44,050 nt of DNA, from NCBI GenBank assembly GCA_023247235.1, contig JAHFGW010000006.1, positions 14,169-58,218 of the forward strand, in the 5' to 3' direction. The DNA comes from Candidatus Omnitrophota bacterium. GTDB lineage: Bacteria; Omnitrophota; Gorgyraeia; Aquiviventales; Aquiviventaceae. The notes under the pieces were generated by a model, which was not told where the DNA came from, searched no databases, and saw nothing but the letters and a program-made list of their open reading frames with translations. The position numbers were made by a program, and so were the translations under genes. Below are positions 1-7,622 of this stretch, piece after piece (the stretch's first letter is position 1; every line of letters begins with the position of its first letter).

Positions 1-759
1 GGACTCTCCTACGTGCTGAAGTGCAGCTACGATAAGGCCAACCGGACGTCACGGACCTCGTATCGCGGCCCGGGGCTGCGCAAGGGGCTGGCGATTCTGG
101 CCAAGGTCAAGCGCGCCCTGGGGATCCCAGTTCTGAGCGATGTGCACTGCCGAGAGGAAATCGGCCCGGCCGCCGAGGTCCTCGATATCCTGCAGGTGCC
201 GGCGTTTCTGTGCCGCCAGACGGATTTCGTGACGGCGGTCGCCAAGGCCGGCAAGCCGGTGAACCTCAAGAAAGGCCAATTCCTGGCGCCCTGGGACATG
301 GCCCACGTGATCGACAAAGCGCGCGCCACGGGCAACCGGCATGTGCTGGTGACGGAGCGAGGCACGAGCTTCGGCTACAATCAGCTCGTGTCTGATCTGC
401 GCAGCCTCCAAGTCCTGGCTGATTTCGGGTGCCCGGTCATCTACGACGGGACGCATTCCGTGCAGCTGCCCGGAGGGCTGGGCACGGCCTCCGGGGGCCA
501 GCGCGAATTCGTGCCGACGCTGGTGCGCGCCGCGGTCGCCACCGGCTATTGCCACGGCCTGTTCCTCGAGGTCCATGAAGATCCCGACCATGCGCCCTGC
601 GACGGGCCGAACATGCTCCGTCTGGATCAGGTCCCTCAGTTGCTCGCAGACGTGCAAGCGATCGTTCAAGCGCTCAACCGAACAGAGGTCAGCGCTCAGC
701 AGTCAGCACCCAAAGCAACGCGAAAACGGAAGGGTACGGCTTCTGTCCGTCGATCATGA
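1..759 (+). CDS. kdsA: 3-deoxy-D-manno-octulosonate 8-phosphate synthase (5' truncated by window edge)
   Basis: Condenses phosphoenolpyruvate with arabinose 5-phosphate to Kdo 8-phosphate, the first committed step of the inner-core LPS sugar Kdo; cytoplasmic. The frame is open from base 1, so the real start lies upstream and about 45 N-terminal residues are missing, including the position that separates metal-dependent from metal-independent enzymes. Family motifs are clear: KCSYDKANR and RGPGL near the start, [49 protein letters not shown] and [15 protein letters not shown]. After the usual end there is a basic, low-complexity tail of about 20 residues that does not look conserved. It heads a kdsA-kdsD-kdsC run in pathway order. 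The identification is secure. Confidence 0.96.
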   Translation, partial: GLSYVLKCSYDKANRTSRTSYRGPGLRKGLAILAKVKRALGIPVLSDVHCREEIGPAAEVLDILQVPAFLCRQTDFVTAVAKAGKPVNLKKGQFLAPWDMAHVIDKARATGNRHVLVTERGTSFGYNQLVSDLRSLQVLADFGCPVIYDGTHSVQLPGGLGTASGGQREFVPTLVRAAVATGYCHGLFLEVHEDPDHAPCDGPNMLRLDQVPQLLADVQAIVQALNRTEVSAQQSAPKATRKRKGTASVRRS

Positions 760-803
760 GTGTGTTCTGACTCTGCCGCCTGGCCTCCGGTTTCTGAAAC
801 ACC

Positions 804-1769
804 ATGTCCCGAATCACTCAACGCGCTAAAACGGTGCTCCGCATCGAGGCCGACGCCGTCCGCCGGCTCATCCCGCGCATCAACCGCCGCTTCGAGCAGG
901 CGGCGGAGCTGGTCTTGCGGTGCAAGGGTCGCGTCGTGGTGACGGGGATGGGCAAGGCCGGCATCATCGGGCAGAAGCTCTCTGCCACGCTGGCCTCCAC
1001 CGGCACGCCCAGCCTGTGGGTGAACCCGGCCGACGCGATCCATGGAGACTTGGGCCGGATCACTAAGCAGGACGTGGTCATCACCCTGTCCAACAGCGGC
1101 GAGACGGAGGAGCTGACGCGCCTCTTGCCAGTCATCAAACGCATTGGGTCCAGGTTGATTGCCCTGACGGGTCAGACCCGCTCGACGCTGGCCCGCCATA
1201 GCGATCTGGTCTTGGATGTCAGCGTGGCGAAGGAAGCGTGTACGCTGAACCTTGCGCCGACGTCCTCCACGACCGCGATGCTTGCCATGAGCGACGCCCT
1301 GGCGGTCGTCGTCGCCGAGGCAAAGGGATTTCAAGCGCGCGACTTTGCGCTGCTGCATCCCGGAGGCCAGCTCGGCCGACGGCTCTTGCTGCGCGTCAGC
1401 GATCTCATGCGCACGCGCGCCGCGAATCCCGTCGTACGCGAGCGGGCACGGGTCAAAGACGTCCTCCTGGCCATCACCCGCGCGCGCGCCGGCTGCGCCA
1501 GCGTGGTGGATGGACAAGGGCGCCTGCTGGGCATTTTTACGGACGGCGACCTGCGCCGGCACCTGGATTCCACGCCGAACCTCGCCCAGCGCCGCGTGTG
1601 CGACGTCATGACCCGCCGTCCCAAGACCATTGGGGCCGAGCGGCTGGCGGCCGAGGCGCTCGAGAAGCTGCGCGAGCACCACATCGACGAGTTGGTGGTG
1701 GTGGATGGCCGGCGCCGGCCAGTGGGATTGCTCGACATCCAAGACTTGCTCAAAGCCGGATTCGTCTAG
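804..1769 (+). CDS. kdsD: D-arabinose 5-phosphate isomerase, SIS plus two CBS domains
   Basis: Interconverts ribulose 5-phosphate and arabinose 5-phosphate, supplying the substrate of KdsA. The protein has 321 residues, the usual KdsD/KpsF length. The SIS domain spans about 1-190, with GMGKAG at 48-53, SNSGET at 96-101, APTSSTT at 151-157 and HPGGQLGRR at 185-193, where His185 corresponds to the catalytic histidine of the family. A CBS pair follows at about 200-262 and 265-320. The start at 804 gives the standard N-terminus but has no clear Shine-Dalgarno sequence. It lies 44 nt after kdsA and its stop abuts the kdsC start, so the three are probably cotranscribed. KdsD and KpsF paralogues cannot be told apart from sequence; its position between kdsA and kdsC favours the general LPS role. 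Confidence 0.94.
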   Translation: MSRITQRAKTVLRIEADAVRRLIPRINRRFEQAAELVLRCKGRVVVTGMGKAGIIGQKLSATLASTGTPSLWVNPADAIHGDLGRITKQDVVITLSNSGETEELTRLLPVIKRIGSRLIALTGQTRSTLARHSDLVLDVSVAKEACTLNLAPTSSTTAMLAMSDALAVVVAEAKGFQARDFALLHPGGQLGRRLLLRVSDLMRTRAANPVVRERARVKDVLLAITRARAGCASVVDGQGRLLGIFTDGDLRRHLDSTPNLAQRRVCDVMTRRPKTIGAERLAAEALEKLREHHIDELVVVDGRRRPVGLLDIQDLLKAGFV

Positions 1770-2312
1770 ATGGCGCTCCTGGATGCCAGCTCCCCGGAGT
1801 TTCTTGAGCGCGCGCAGAAGATCACGACCTTGGTGCTGGACGTCGACGGCGTGCTGACGGACGGCCGGATCATCTACGACGAGTACGGCGCCGAGCTGAA
1901 GCATTTTGACGTGCAAGACGGGGCGGGGCTGTTCTTCTGGCATCGAGCAGGATTGCGCTCGGCCGTCATCACGGCCCGCAGGAGCCGGCTCCTGAGGCGT
2001 CGCGCCAAAGAAATGCAGGTCGATTTCGTGCGCCAGAGGGCCCTCATCAAGCTGCCGGTGTACGAGGATCTTCTTCGGCGCTGGAAACTGTCCGACCAAG
2101 AGATCTGCGTCATGGGGGATGATCTGATGGAGCTGCCGATGCTCCGGCGGGCCGGCCTGTCCGTCGCGGTGCCAAACGCCGTGCCGGAAGTCCGCCTGAG
2201 CTGCCATTATGTGACCCAGCGACCGGGTGGCCGGGGGGCGGTGCGCGAAGTCGTTGATCACCTCCTGAAGGCGAAAGGCCTCTGGCAGCAGATCGCACAG
2301 CGTTATCAGTAA
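1770..2312 (+). CDS. kdsC: Kdo 8-phosphate phosphatase, HAD superfamily
   Basis: Removes the phosphate from Kdo 8-phosphate to give Kdo, the step after KdsA. The protein has 180 residues, typical for KdsC, which lacks a cap domain and works as a tetramer. HAD motif I is DVDGVLTDG (24-32, nucleophile Asp24 and Asp26), motif II is ITAR (67-70), the motif III lysine is probably Lys94, and motif IV is GDDLMELPM (116-124). The C-terminal GGRGAVREV segment is also characteristic of the family. The ATG begins at the base after the kdsD stop, which suggests translational coupling. Downstream the GC content drops sharply in the gap before the next gene, and the Kdo run ends here. Confidence 0.95.
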   Translation: MALLDASSPEFLERAQKITTLVLDVDGVLTDGRIIYDEYGAELKHFDVQDGAGLFFWHRAGLRSAVITARRSRLLRRRAKEMQVDFVRQRALIKLPVYEDLLRRWKLSDQEICVMGDDLMELPMLRRAGLSVAVPNAVPEVRLSCHYVTQRPGGRGAVREVVDHLLKAKGLWQQIAQRYQ

Positions 2313-2417
2313 CTCTCATTCCGAAAGTACGTTACGCAATCACTCCTTCCGTCAGATCGTCCCAAGTTCGATGAGGTCCTTTAAGCAGCACATACTAATA
2401 AAAATATAGTAAAAGTG

Positions 2418-2446
2418 TTGAATATTTGCGACGTCAAAGGTATAAT
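2418..2446 (+). promoter_or_regulatory. Sigma70-type promoter of the small HTH gene
   Basis: TTGAAT (2418-2423) and a perfect TATAAT (2441-2446) are separated by exactly 17 bp in an unusually AT-rich stretch (2313-2462). Transcription would start near 2453, only about 10-16 nt before the two candidate ATG codons. The GTG at 2415, which would extend the reading frame upstream, lies inside the promoter and is therefore not the start. Confidence 0.8.
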
Positions 2447-2468
2447 TAGCGAAGAAGGATACATGGAT

Positions 2469-2690
2469 ATGAAGCGCAACGGCACACACCTGAAGAAACC
2501 GGGCAATGCGGCCCAGATCATGACGCTCAGGGAAGTCGCCAAGTACCTGGGCTTGCACATCATGACGGTGTACAAGCTCACCAGGGAAGGGCGCGTTCCC
2601 GCGGCCAAGATCGGGGGCCAATGGCGTTTCAAGCGAGACGTCCTCGACGGCTGGCTTGAAGACGCCATGCACCGCAACGCCAGCCGCTAG
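2469..2690 (+). CDS. Small helix-turn-helix DNA-binding protein, excisionase/MerR-like (HTH_17 type)
   Basis: A 73-residue protein (75 if the ATG at 2463 is used). The segment from MTLREVAKYLGLHIMTVYK through REGRVPAAKIGGQWRF is the classic excisionase-type winged helix: a recognition helix, a wing carrying GRVPAAKIG, then the RF...VLDGWL closing helix. Members bind DNA as small regulators or as accessory factors of recombinases; no recombinase is visible here. AAGGA at 2455-2459 lies 9 nt before the ATG at 2469 but only 3 nt before that at 2463, hence the chosen start. It has its own near-consensus promoter and interrupts the Kdo/LPS gene cluster. A local regulatory role is possible but is inference; the target is unknown. 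Confidence 0.8.
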   Translation: MKRNGTHLKKPGNAAQIMTLREVAKYLGLHIMTVYKLTREGRVPAAKIGGQWRFKRDVLDGWLEDAMHRNASR

Positions 2691-2753
2691 CTCACAGTTC
2701 GTTTAGCCTGCTCGGCCGTTCTGCCCACTCTCCTCCGACGTCAACCGCAGCAT

Positions 2754-2806
2754 GGAAAAAAGGTGCCAGGCACCAAATGGTCGTTTGGTGCCTGGCACCT
2801 TTTTCC
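2754..2806. repeat. Palindromic repeat element, copy 1 (GGTGCCAGGCACC core); possible bidirectional terminator
   Basis: Two 23-24-bp arms (2754-2777 and 2784-2806) form a near-perfect inverted repeat around a 6-nt loop. Each arm contains GGTGCCAGGCACC or its complement, itself a palindrome, and ends in a run of A or T, so RNA from either strand would form a stem followed by U residues. A related element lies after serA at 10399-10458. It follows the HTH gene and may end its transcript. Confidence 0.8.
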
Positions 2807-2930
2807 CTGCACGTTCTGTTTTTCAGTCCACCCCCAGCGTCTGCCAGCCCTCTCTTTGCCGCTCAGCTTGCCCGTTGACGAGCATCTGACGTGAGCGGCA
2901 CGTCTGATTTTCGAGCGGCCACAGTGCGCC

Positions 2931-3000
2931 GTCCCCCCACCTGTTGCCCGGCCCGAAGGGCCGGCATCGCGCCTGCGGCGCGAGCAACAGGTGGGGGGAC
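2931..3000. repeat. T-shaped (three-way junction) palindrome
   Basis: An outer perfect 17-bp inverted repeat (2931-2947 with 2984-3000, beginning GTCCCCCCACC) encloses two complete hairpins placed side by side: CCGGCCC-GAA-GGGCCGG at 2948-2964 and TCGCGCC-TGC-GGCGCGA at 2967-2983, separated only by CA. All but two of the 70 bases fall into an arm or a hairpin. The rest of the 410-nt gap 2691-3100 holds the other palindrome (2754-2806) and the promoter at 3060-3088; I see no gene in it. Confidence 0.85.
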
Positions 3001-3059
3001 CAAGCGGTGCCGCGAACGAGGATGCTCGCCAACGGGCTGCGATCCGATTCCCGGCTGGC

Positions 3060-3088
3060 TTGACGCTTCCTAGCCCAGGGCGTAAGAT
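3060..3088 (+). promoter_or_regulatory. Sigma70-type promoter before the acyltransferase-LptC/LptA gene
   Basis: TTGACG (3060-3065), a 17-bp spacer and TAAGAT (3083-3088). The ATG at 3101 is 12 nt after the -10 box, so the predicted leader is only about 5-7 nt. This agrees with the absence of a Shine-Dalgarno sequence and would make lptC/lptA/lptB expression independent of the kds genes. Confidence 0.65.
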
Positions 3089-3100
3089 ACTCTGCCGCTC

Positions 3101-5119
3101 ATGAAACATCCGTACCGCCGCCGCGTTATGTATCTGAGTTTTCTAGGGTTGCAGACCCTGGCCCGAACCTTGCCCCTGGGCATGGTTCGCTGGCTCGGCC
3201 GAAGCCTGGGCCTGGTTGCGTACGCGCTCTTGCGCCCCTACCGGCGCCAGACGCTCATCCAACTTGAGCAAGCCCTGGGGCAGGACGTGCCAGCCTCCAA
3301 GCGGCGGCGCATCGCCCGGGGCGTCTTCATGCACCTAGGCGAGAACGCGGTCGAATGGCTTCGCCTGCCGCGACTTTCCGGCGCAGATCTGCAGCAGCTG
3401 ATCGACAGCGAAGGGGTGGAGCATCTTCGTCGCGCGATGGCCAAGGGCGCCGGGGCGATTGTCGTGACCGCGCATTTTGGCAACTGGGAGCTGATCCCAA
3501 TCTTCTTGCGCAGCCTCGGGTTTGAGGGCGCCGTCTTGGCGCGCCGGCTCCGCTATCCCGAATACGAATCGTTTCTGATCGGCATGCGCGGGGACAAAGG
3601 CGTGCCGACATTGGCGCGCGGCGCCATGAAAGATGTCGCGCGTTTGCTGCGGGCCAATCAAATCGTCGGCCTCATGCCGGATCAGGACATCGACAGCCTA
3701 GACGGCGTCTTCGTGACGTTCTTCGGGCGGCCGGCCTATACGCCGGTGGGACCGGCGGCCCTCTCGCTGATGACCGGAGCTCCCATTTTGCCCTGTTTCT
3801 TGATTCGCCAAGGACGCCGCTTTCGCCTCATGATGGAGCCTCCAATCCCGACGCCACAGACTCGCGACCGGGCCGAGGCACTCGTGCACATCACCCAGGC
3901 GTGGAGCGATGTGGTCGAATCGTACATCCGCCGCTATCCGGACCATTGGGTCTGGATGCACCAGCGCTGGAAGACTCAGCCGCCCCCGACCCCGGTCGCA
4001 GGCCCGTCGGCCGCCGGGCTGACCCCCACTACGCCTTCGGGGCCAAGCGCGATGGTCCAGCCGGCGCTCTCGGTCCTGACCGCGTTAAGCCTGCTTGGGG
4101 CGTTTGGAGCCGGCGGCTGCGGGCGCTCGAGCACGTCTCGCCAGTCTTCGATGAGCCACGATGCATCAGCGACGGATGGCGGGCGGACCATGAGCGGCTT
4201 CTCGCTCGCCGGCTACAACGTCGATGGCACCAAGCGCTGGGACTTACGCGGCGAGGGCGCCAATCTCGACGGCAACGTGGTGACGGTGTATCGGCCGGAT
4301 GGCATCGGCTACGATGTCGCCGTGGCCACGCCAGCAGGCCCCGTCCCTGGGGGCGGGGCGGTCGCATCGCCGCAGGCGGACGCAGCCTCCGCAGGAGATC
4401 GGACGCTGTCCCTGCAGGCCGGCGTGGCTCAGGTCGATCAAACCACGCGCCACATCCGGATGGAGCAGGAGGTGACCCTGCACACCTCCGACGGCCTGTG
4501 GCTGACGGCGCCGGTCTTGCACTGGCTGCCCGATGAGAAGCGCATGGCGACGGACACGCCGGTGCGCATCGAGACCGCGACCATGGTCGTCAAGGGCCGA
4601 GGGCTGGAGGGCTATACCCAACTCCAGCAGGCGACCATCTTGGAAGACGTGGAGCTCGTCCTCAGTCCCTCGGCCGACGGCGGGCCGGCGGGCCCCGCCC
4701 TTCAGAGCGGAGCGGGCGCGCTGGGCGCCCCGCCAAAGGCGCGCGGCAAGCCATCGCACGTGCACATCACCTGCGAGGGGCCGCTGGCCTTCGACTATAC
4801 GCGCGATATCGCGACCTTCGAGCGGCAGGTCCATGTCCAGGATTCCGGTGGCGACCTCTATGCCGATCGGCTCATCGCCTACTTGGAGCCCGCGACGCAC
4901 ACGATCCGCTACGCGGAAGCCATGGGCCATGTGCGGATCGATCAGCAACAGCACACCGCCCAGAGCGAGCGGGCGGTCTATGAACCCGGCGTGGGCCGGA
5001 TCACGCTCGTGGGCCGGCCCTCGCTGCTCATTGTGCCCTCGGGCGGGGCGGACTCCTCCAGCCAATCCGTGCTGCATGCCGTCGGGCCGATGACCTCGGT
5101 CGCTCCGGGTGCGCGGTAA
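3101..5119 (+). CDS. LpxL/HtrB-like lipid A acyltransferase fused to LptC- and LptA-like domains
   Basis: One 672-residue frame carries three parts. Residues 1-293 are an LpxL/HtrB acyltransferase with the HX4E catalytic motif HFGNWE (His125, Glu130), PDQD at 193-196 and the family-typical end WVWMHQRW. A Pro-rich linker (294-318) leads to a hydrophobic segment (about 321-339) ending AGGC, which reads either as a membrane helix or as a lipobox with Cys340. After this come LptC-like beta-strand sequence (about 365-530) and an LptA/OstA-like unit (about 550-655). The topology fits: acyltransferase on the cytoplasmic face, one crossing, then periplasmic LPS-carrying domains. lptB follows 5 nt later, where separate lptC-lptA genes usually stand. 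Met318 (base 4052) could be an internal start giving a separate lipoprotein, although it lacks a ribosome site. Confidence 0.85.
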   Translation: MKHPYRRRVMYLSFLGLQTLARTLPLGMVRWLGRSLGLVAYALLRPYRRQTLIQLEQALGQDVPASKRRRIARGVFMHLGENAVEWLRLPRLSGADLQQLIDSEGVEHLRRAMAKGAGAIVVTAHFGNWELIPIFLRSLGFEGAVLARRLRYPEYESFLIGMRGDKGVPTLARGAMKDVARLLRANQIVGLMPDQDIDSLDGVFVTFFGRPAYTPVGPAALSLMTGAPILPCFLIRQGRRFRLMMEPPIPTPQTRDRAEALVHITQAWSDVVESYIRRYPDHWVWMHQRWKTQPPPTPVAGPSAAGLTPTTPSGPSAMVQPALSVLTALSLLGAFGAGGCGRSSTSRQSSMSHDASATDGGRTMSGFSLAGYNVDGTKRWDLRGEGANLDGNVVTVYRPDGIGYDVAVATPAGPVPGGGAVASPQADAASAGDRTLSLQAGVAQVDQTTRHIRMEQEVTLHTSDGLWLTAPVLHWLPDEKRMATDTPVRIETATMVVKGRGLEGYTQLQQATILEDVELVLSPSADGGPAGPALQSGAGALGAPPKARGKPSHVHITCEGPLAFDYTRDIATFERQVHVQDSGGDLYADRLIAYLEPATHTIRYAEAMGHVRIDQQQHTAQSERAVYEPGVGRITLVGRPSLLIVPSGGADSSSQSVLHAVGPMTSVAPGAR

Positions 5120-5124
5120 GCGTC

Positions 5125-5850
5125 ATGGTTGAGCAGCTGCGCACCGATCGGTTGGTGAAGGCCTACAATGGACGGCCGGTGGTGGATGGGATCGAAGTCC
5201 GCGTCTCCTGCGGGGAGATCGTCGGCCTGCTCGGCCCCAATGGCGCGGGCAAGACGACGAGTTTCTCCATGATCGTGGGCTACGTGCAGCCCGACGCCGG
5301 ACGCATTTGGCTGGGAGAGCGCAACATCACGGACCTCCCCATGTATCAACGGGCCCGGCTGGGCATCGGCTATCTCGCTCAGGAGCCCTCGATCTTTCGC
5401 AAGCTGACGGTTGAGCAAAACATCCTGGCGGTCCTGGAGACGCTGGAGTTGTCCCCGACGGCGCGCCGGCAGCGGCTGGATGCGCTCTTGAACGAGCTGG
5501 GCATCACCCATCTGGCGCGGCAGAAGGCCTTCACGCTGTCCGGCGGCGAAAAGCGACGGCTGGAGATCACGCGGGCGCTGGTCACCAGTCCGCGCTTTAT
5601 TCTGATGGATGAGCCGTTTTCCGGCATCGATCCGATCACCGTCTATGACGCGCAGGACATGATCCGCGACCTCAAGCGGCGGGGCATGGGGATTCTCCTC
5701 ACCGACCATAACGTGCGCGAGACCTTGGAGATCACCGACCGGGCCTATGTCATGGCGGAGGGACGCGTCCTGATCGCCGGGACGGCCCACGAGCTGATCA
5801 CCGATCCCCGTGCCCGCGAGATCTACTTAGGCGAGAAATTCCGCCTCTAG
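5125..5850 (+). CDS. lptB: LPS export ABC transporter ATP-binding protein LptB
   Basis: ATPase of the LptB2FG complex, which extracts LPS from the inner membrane and pushes it along the LptC-LptA bridge. The protein has 241 residues, the standard length. Walker A is GPNGAGKTT (37-45), the Q-loop is Gln86 in YLAQEPSIFRKLT (distinctive of LptB), the signature is LSGGEKRR (138-145), Walker B ends in Asp162-Glu163, and the switch histidine is His195. It starts 5 nt after the fused LptC/LptA gene without an evident Shine-Dalgarno, so it is probably translated from the same mRNA. lptF and lptG are not in the window. rpoN and hpf, which often follow lptB, are absent. Confidence 0.96.
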   Translation: MVEQLRTDRLVKAYNGRPVVDGIEVRVSCGEIVGLLGPNGAGKTTSFSMIVGYVQPDAGRIWLGERNITDLPMYQRARLGIGYLAQEPSIFRKLTVEQNILAVLETLELSPTARRQRLDALLNELGITHLARQKAFTLSGGEKRRLEITRALVTSPRFILMDEPFSGIDPITVYDAQDMIRDLKRRGMGILLTDHNVRETLEITDRAYVMAEGRVLIAGTAHELITDPRAREIYLGEKFRL

Positions 5851-5868
5851 CCTGAAGGACCGACGACC

Positions 5869-7014
5869 GTGTTCCTGAAGAAATCCGCCGACAAGCCTGT
5901 GAAAGCGCCGCAGGACCCCGCCATCGCCATCGCGGATGCGGGGCCGTGCCAAAAAACCCTGCGGCTGCGCGTGGGCCTGGAGACCATCAGTCCCGTGCGC
6001 AGCGCGGTGATCGAGGAGTTCCGCAAGCGCTCGACGCTGCCGGGATTCCGCAAGGGCAAGGCGCCGACCGACCTGGTGGCCCAGCGGTTCGCCGAGCCCA
6101 TCCAGGAAGAAACGGTGCATCGCGTCACGCGGCAGACGCTGGAGCATGTGGTGAAAACCTATGAGCTCAAGCCCGTCGGCCCCATTGAGCTGCGGCGGGC
6201 CGATTTCAACCAGGCGGACGGCCTGATGCTCGAGGCGACGGTGGAAGTCGAGCCCGCGTTCCAGCTGACCGACTTTAAGAACCTCCGGCTGACGCGCCAG
6301 CCGGCCACCGTCAGCCCCGAAGAAGTCGAGCAGAGTCTCACGGCACTCCAAGAATCGATGGCCCAGCTGGTGCCGGTAGACGAGGGCCAGCCCCGCCCCT
6401 CGGACCCTGGCTCACCGGCGACGGAGGGGCGGGACCAGCCCAAAGAGCGCCGAGTGCCGGCCCTGGATGATGAGCTGGCGAAGGATCTTGGGTTCCAGAC
6501 GCTCGCCAAGCTCCGCGAGCACGTCGAGGCGAAATTGCGCGAGCAGAAGCGGCAGGCGCAGCGCGAGACGCTGGAGAACGCGCTCTATGACGAGCTGCTG
6601 AAGCGGCACGAGTTCGCGTTGCCTGCGGGACTGGTCAGCCGGCAGCTGGAGCGGGTGCGGCAAGACTTCAAGGCCCGCCTACTGCTTTCCGAAAGGACTG
6701 AGGGGCAGGTCGAGGAAGAACTCGAGAAATTCTCCCAGCGTCTGCGCGACAGCGCGGCACGTCACGTCAAGCTGGGCTTCATCTTGGATCGGATCGCGGC
6801 GCAAGAGACGCTGACCGTCACGGAGCCGGAGGTCGTAGGCCGGCTCTGGCAGGTGGCGCAGCGCTGGCGTCGCGAGCCGGCGGAGGTTCGCCGCACGTTC
6901 GACGAGCAGGGGCTGTGGCCCTCCGTGATTTCGACCATCCGTCAAGAAAAGACTGTGGCGCATCTGTTGGCATCCGCCGTGGGAGATGAGGAAGAGAAGG
7001 GGGGCACTGCATGA
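5869..7014 (+). CDS. tig: Trigger factor lacking the PPIase (FKBP) domain
   Basis: Ribosome-bound chaperone that meets nascent chains at the exit tunnel. The N-terminal ribosome-binding domain has the signature loop GFRKGKAP (59-66). The C-terminal substrate-cradle domain begins at about [14 protein letters not shown] (196-209) and runs to the end. Between them, where typical trigger factors of about 430 residues carry a ~90-residue FKBP-type prolyl isomerase, there is only a low-complexity linker (about 170-196, Pro/Gly/Glu-rich); total length is 381. The GTG start at 5869 is preceded by AAGGA with a 9-nt spacer. The stop overlaps the clpP start (ATGA), linking it to the protease as in many tig-clpP-clpX operons, though clpX does not follow here. 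Confidence 0.9.
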   Translation: MFLKKSADKPVKAPQDPAIAIADAGPCQKTLRLRVGLETISPVRSAVIEEFRKRSTLPGFRKGKAPTDLVAQRFAEPIQEETVHRVTRQTLEHVVKTYELKPVGPIELRRADFNQADGLMLEATVEVEPAFQLTDFKNLRLTRQPATVSPEEVEQSLTALQESMAQLVPVDEGQPRPSDPGSPATEGRDQPKERRVPALDDELAKDLGFQTLAKLREHVEAKLREQKRQAQRETLENALYDELLKRHEFALPAGLVSRQLERVRQDFKARLLLSERTEGQVEEELEKFSQRLRDSAARHVKLGFILDRIAAQETLTVTEPEVVGRLWQVAQRWRREPAEVRRTFDEQGLWPSVISTIRQEKTVAHLLASAVGDEEEKGGTA

Positions 7015-7616
7015 CGAGCTACGGGCAAATGTTGATCCCGATGGTGGTGGAACAGTCGGCGCGCGGCGAGCGGGCGTACGACATTTATTCCCGGCTGCTG
7101 AAGGACCGCATCGTCTTTGTCGGTACGCCGGTCGATGACAATGTCTCCAACCTGATCATCGCGCAGCTGCTGTTCCTCCAAATGGAGGATCCAGGCCGCG
7201 ACATCAACCTCTACATCAACACCCCCGGCGGCTCGGTCACCGCGGGCCTGGCCATCTACGACACGATGCAATTCGTGAAACCCGCCGTGGCCACCTACTG
7301 CGTGGGCCAGGCCTCCAGTATGGGGGCGCTGCTGCTCTGCGCCGGGACCAAGGGCAAGCGCTTCGCGCTGCCGGACGCCCGCATCCTCATTCACCAGCCC
7401 TGGGGCGGCGTGCAGGGCCAAGCGTCCGACATCTCGATCCAGGCGCGGGAGATCTTGCGGCTGCGGGAGAAAATCAATGAACTGTTGGTGAAGCATACCG
7501 GCCAGCCGCTCGAAAAGATCCAGAAAGACACCGACCGCGACTATTTCATGAGCGCCGAGGAAGCCCAAGCCTACGGCATCATCGATGAAGTCATCCATGG
7601 CAAGGCGAAAAAATAA
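7011..7616 (+). CDS. clpP: ATP-dependent Clp protease proteolytic subunit
   Basis: Serine peptidase forming the 14-mer chamber used with ClpX or ClpA for regulated proteolysis in the cytoplasm. The protein has 201 residues. The catalytic triad is visible: Ser103 in GQASSMG, His128 in RILIHQP and Asp177 in DRDYF. The N-terminal segment ([20 protein letters not shown]) and the oxyanion region TPGGSV match the family closely. The start codon overlaps the tig stop by four bases and a G-rich ribosome site lies within the end of tig. No unfoldase gene is adjacent; the next gene, 6 nt downstream, belongs to serine metabolism. Confidence 0.97.
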   Translation: MTSYGQMLIPMVVEQSARGERAYDIYSRLLKDRIVFVGTPVDDNVSNLIIAQLLFLQMEDPGRDINLYINTPGGSVTAGLAIYDTMQFVKPAVATYCVGQASSMGALLLCAGTKGKRFALPDARILIHQPWGGVQGQASDISIQAREILRLREKINELLVKHTGQPLEKIQKDTDRDYFMSAEEAQAYGIIDEVIHGKAKK

Positions 7617-7622
7617 CCTGGG

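Noticed and set aside
696-2261. 521-codon minus-strand frame opposite kdsD and kdsC (and similar long ones at 6942-8705, 32388-33899 and 22185-23801)
   Set aside because: Antisense shadows of well-identified genes, rich in Arg/His/Asp as expected from reversed GC-rich codons.
2415-2468. GTG start at 2415 for the HTH gene
   Set aside because: It lies before and inside the TTGAAT/TATAAT promoter, upstream of the predicted transcript start.
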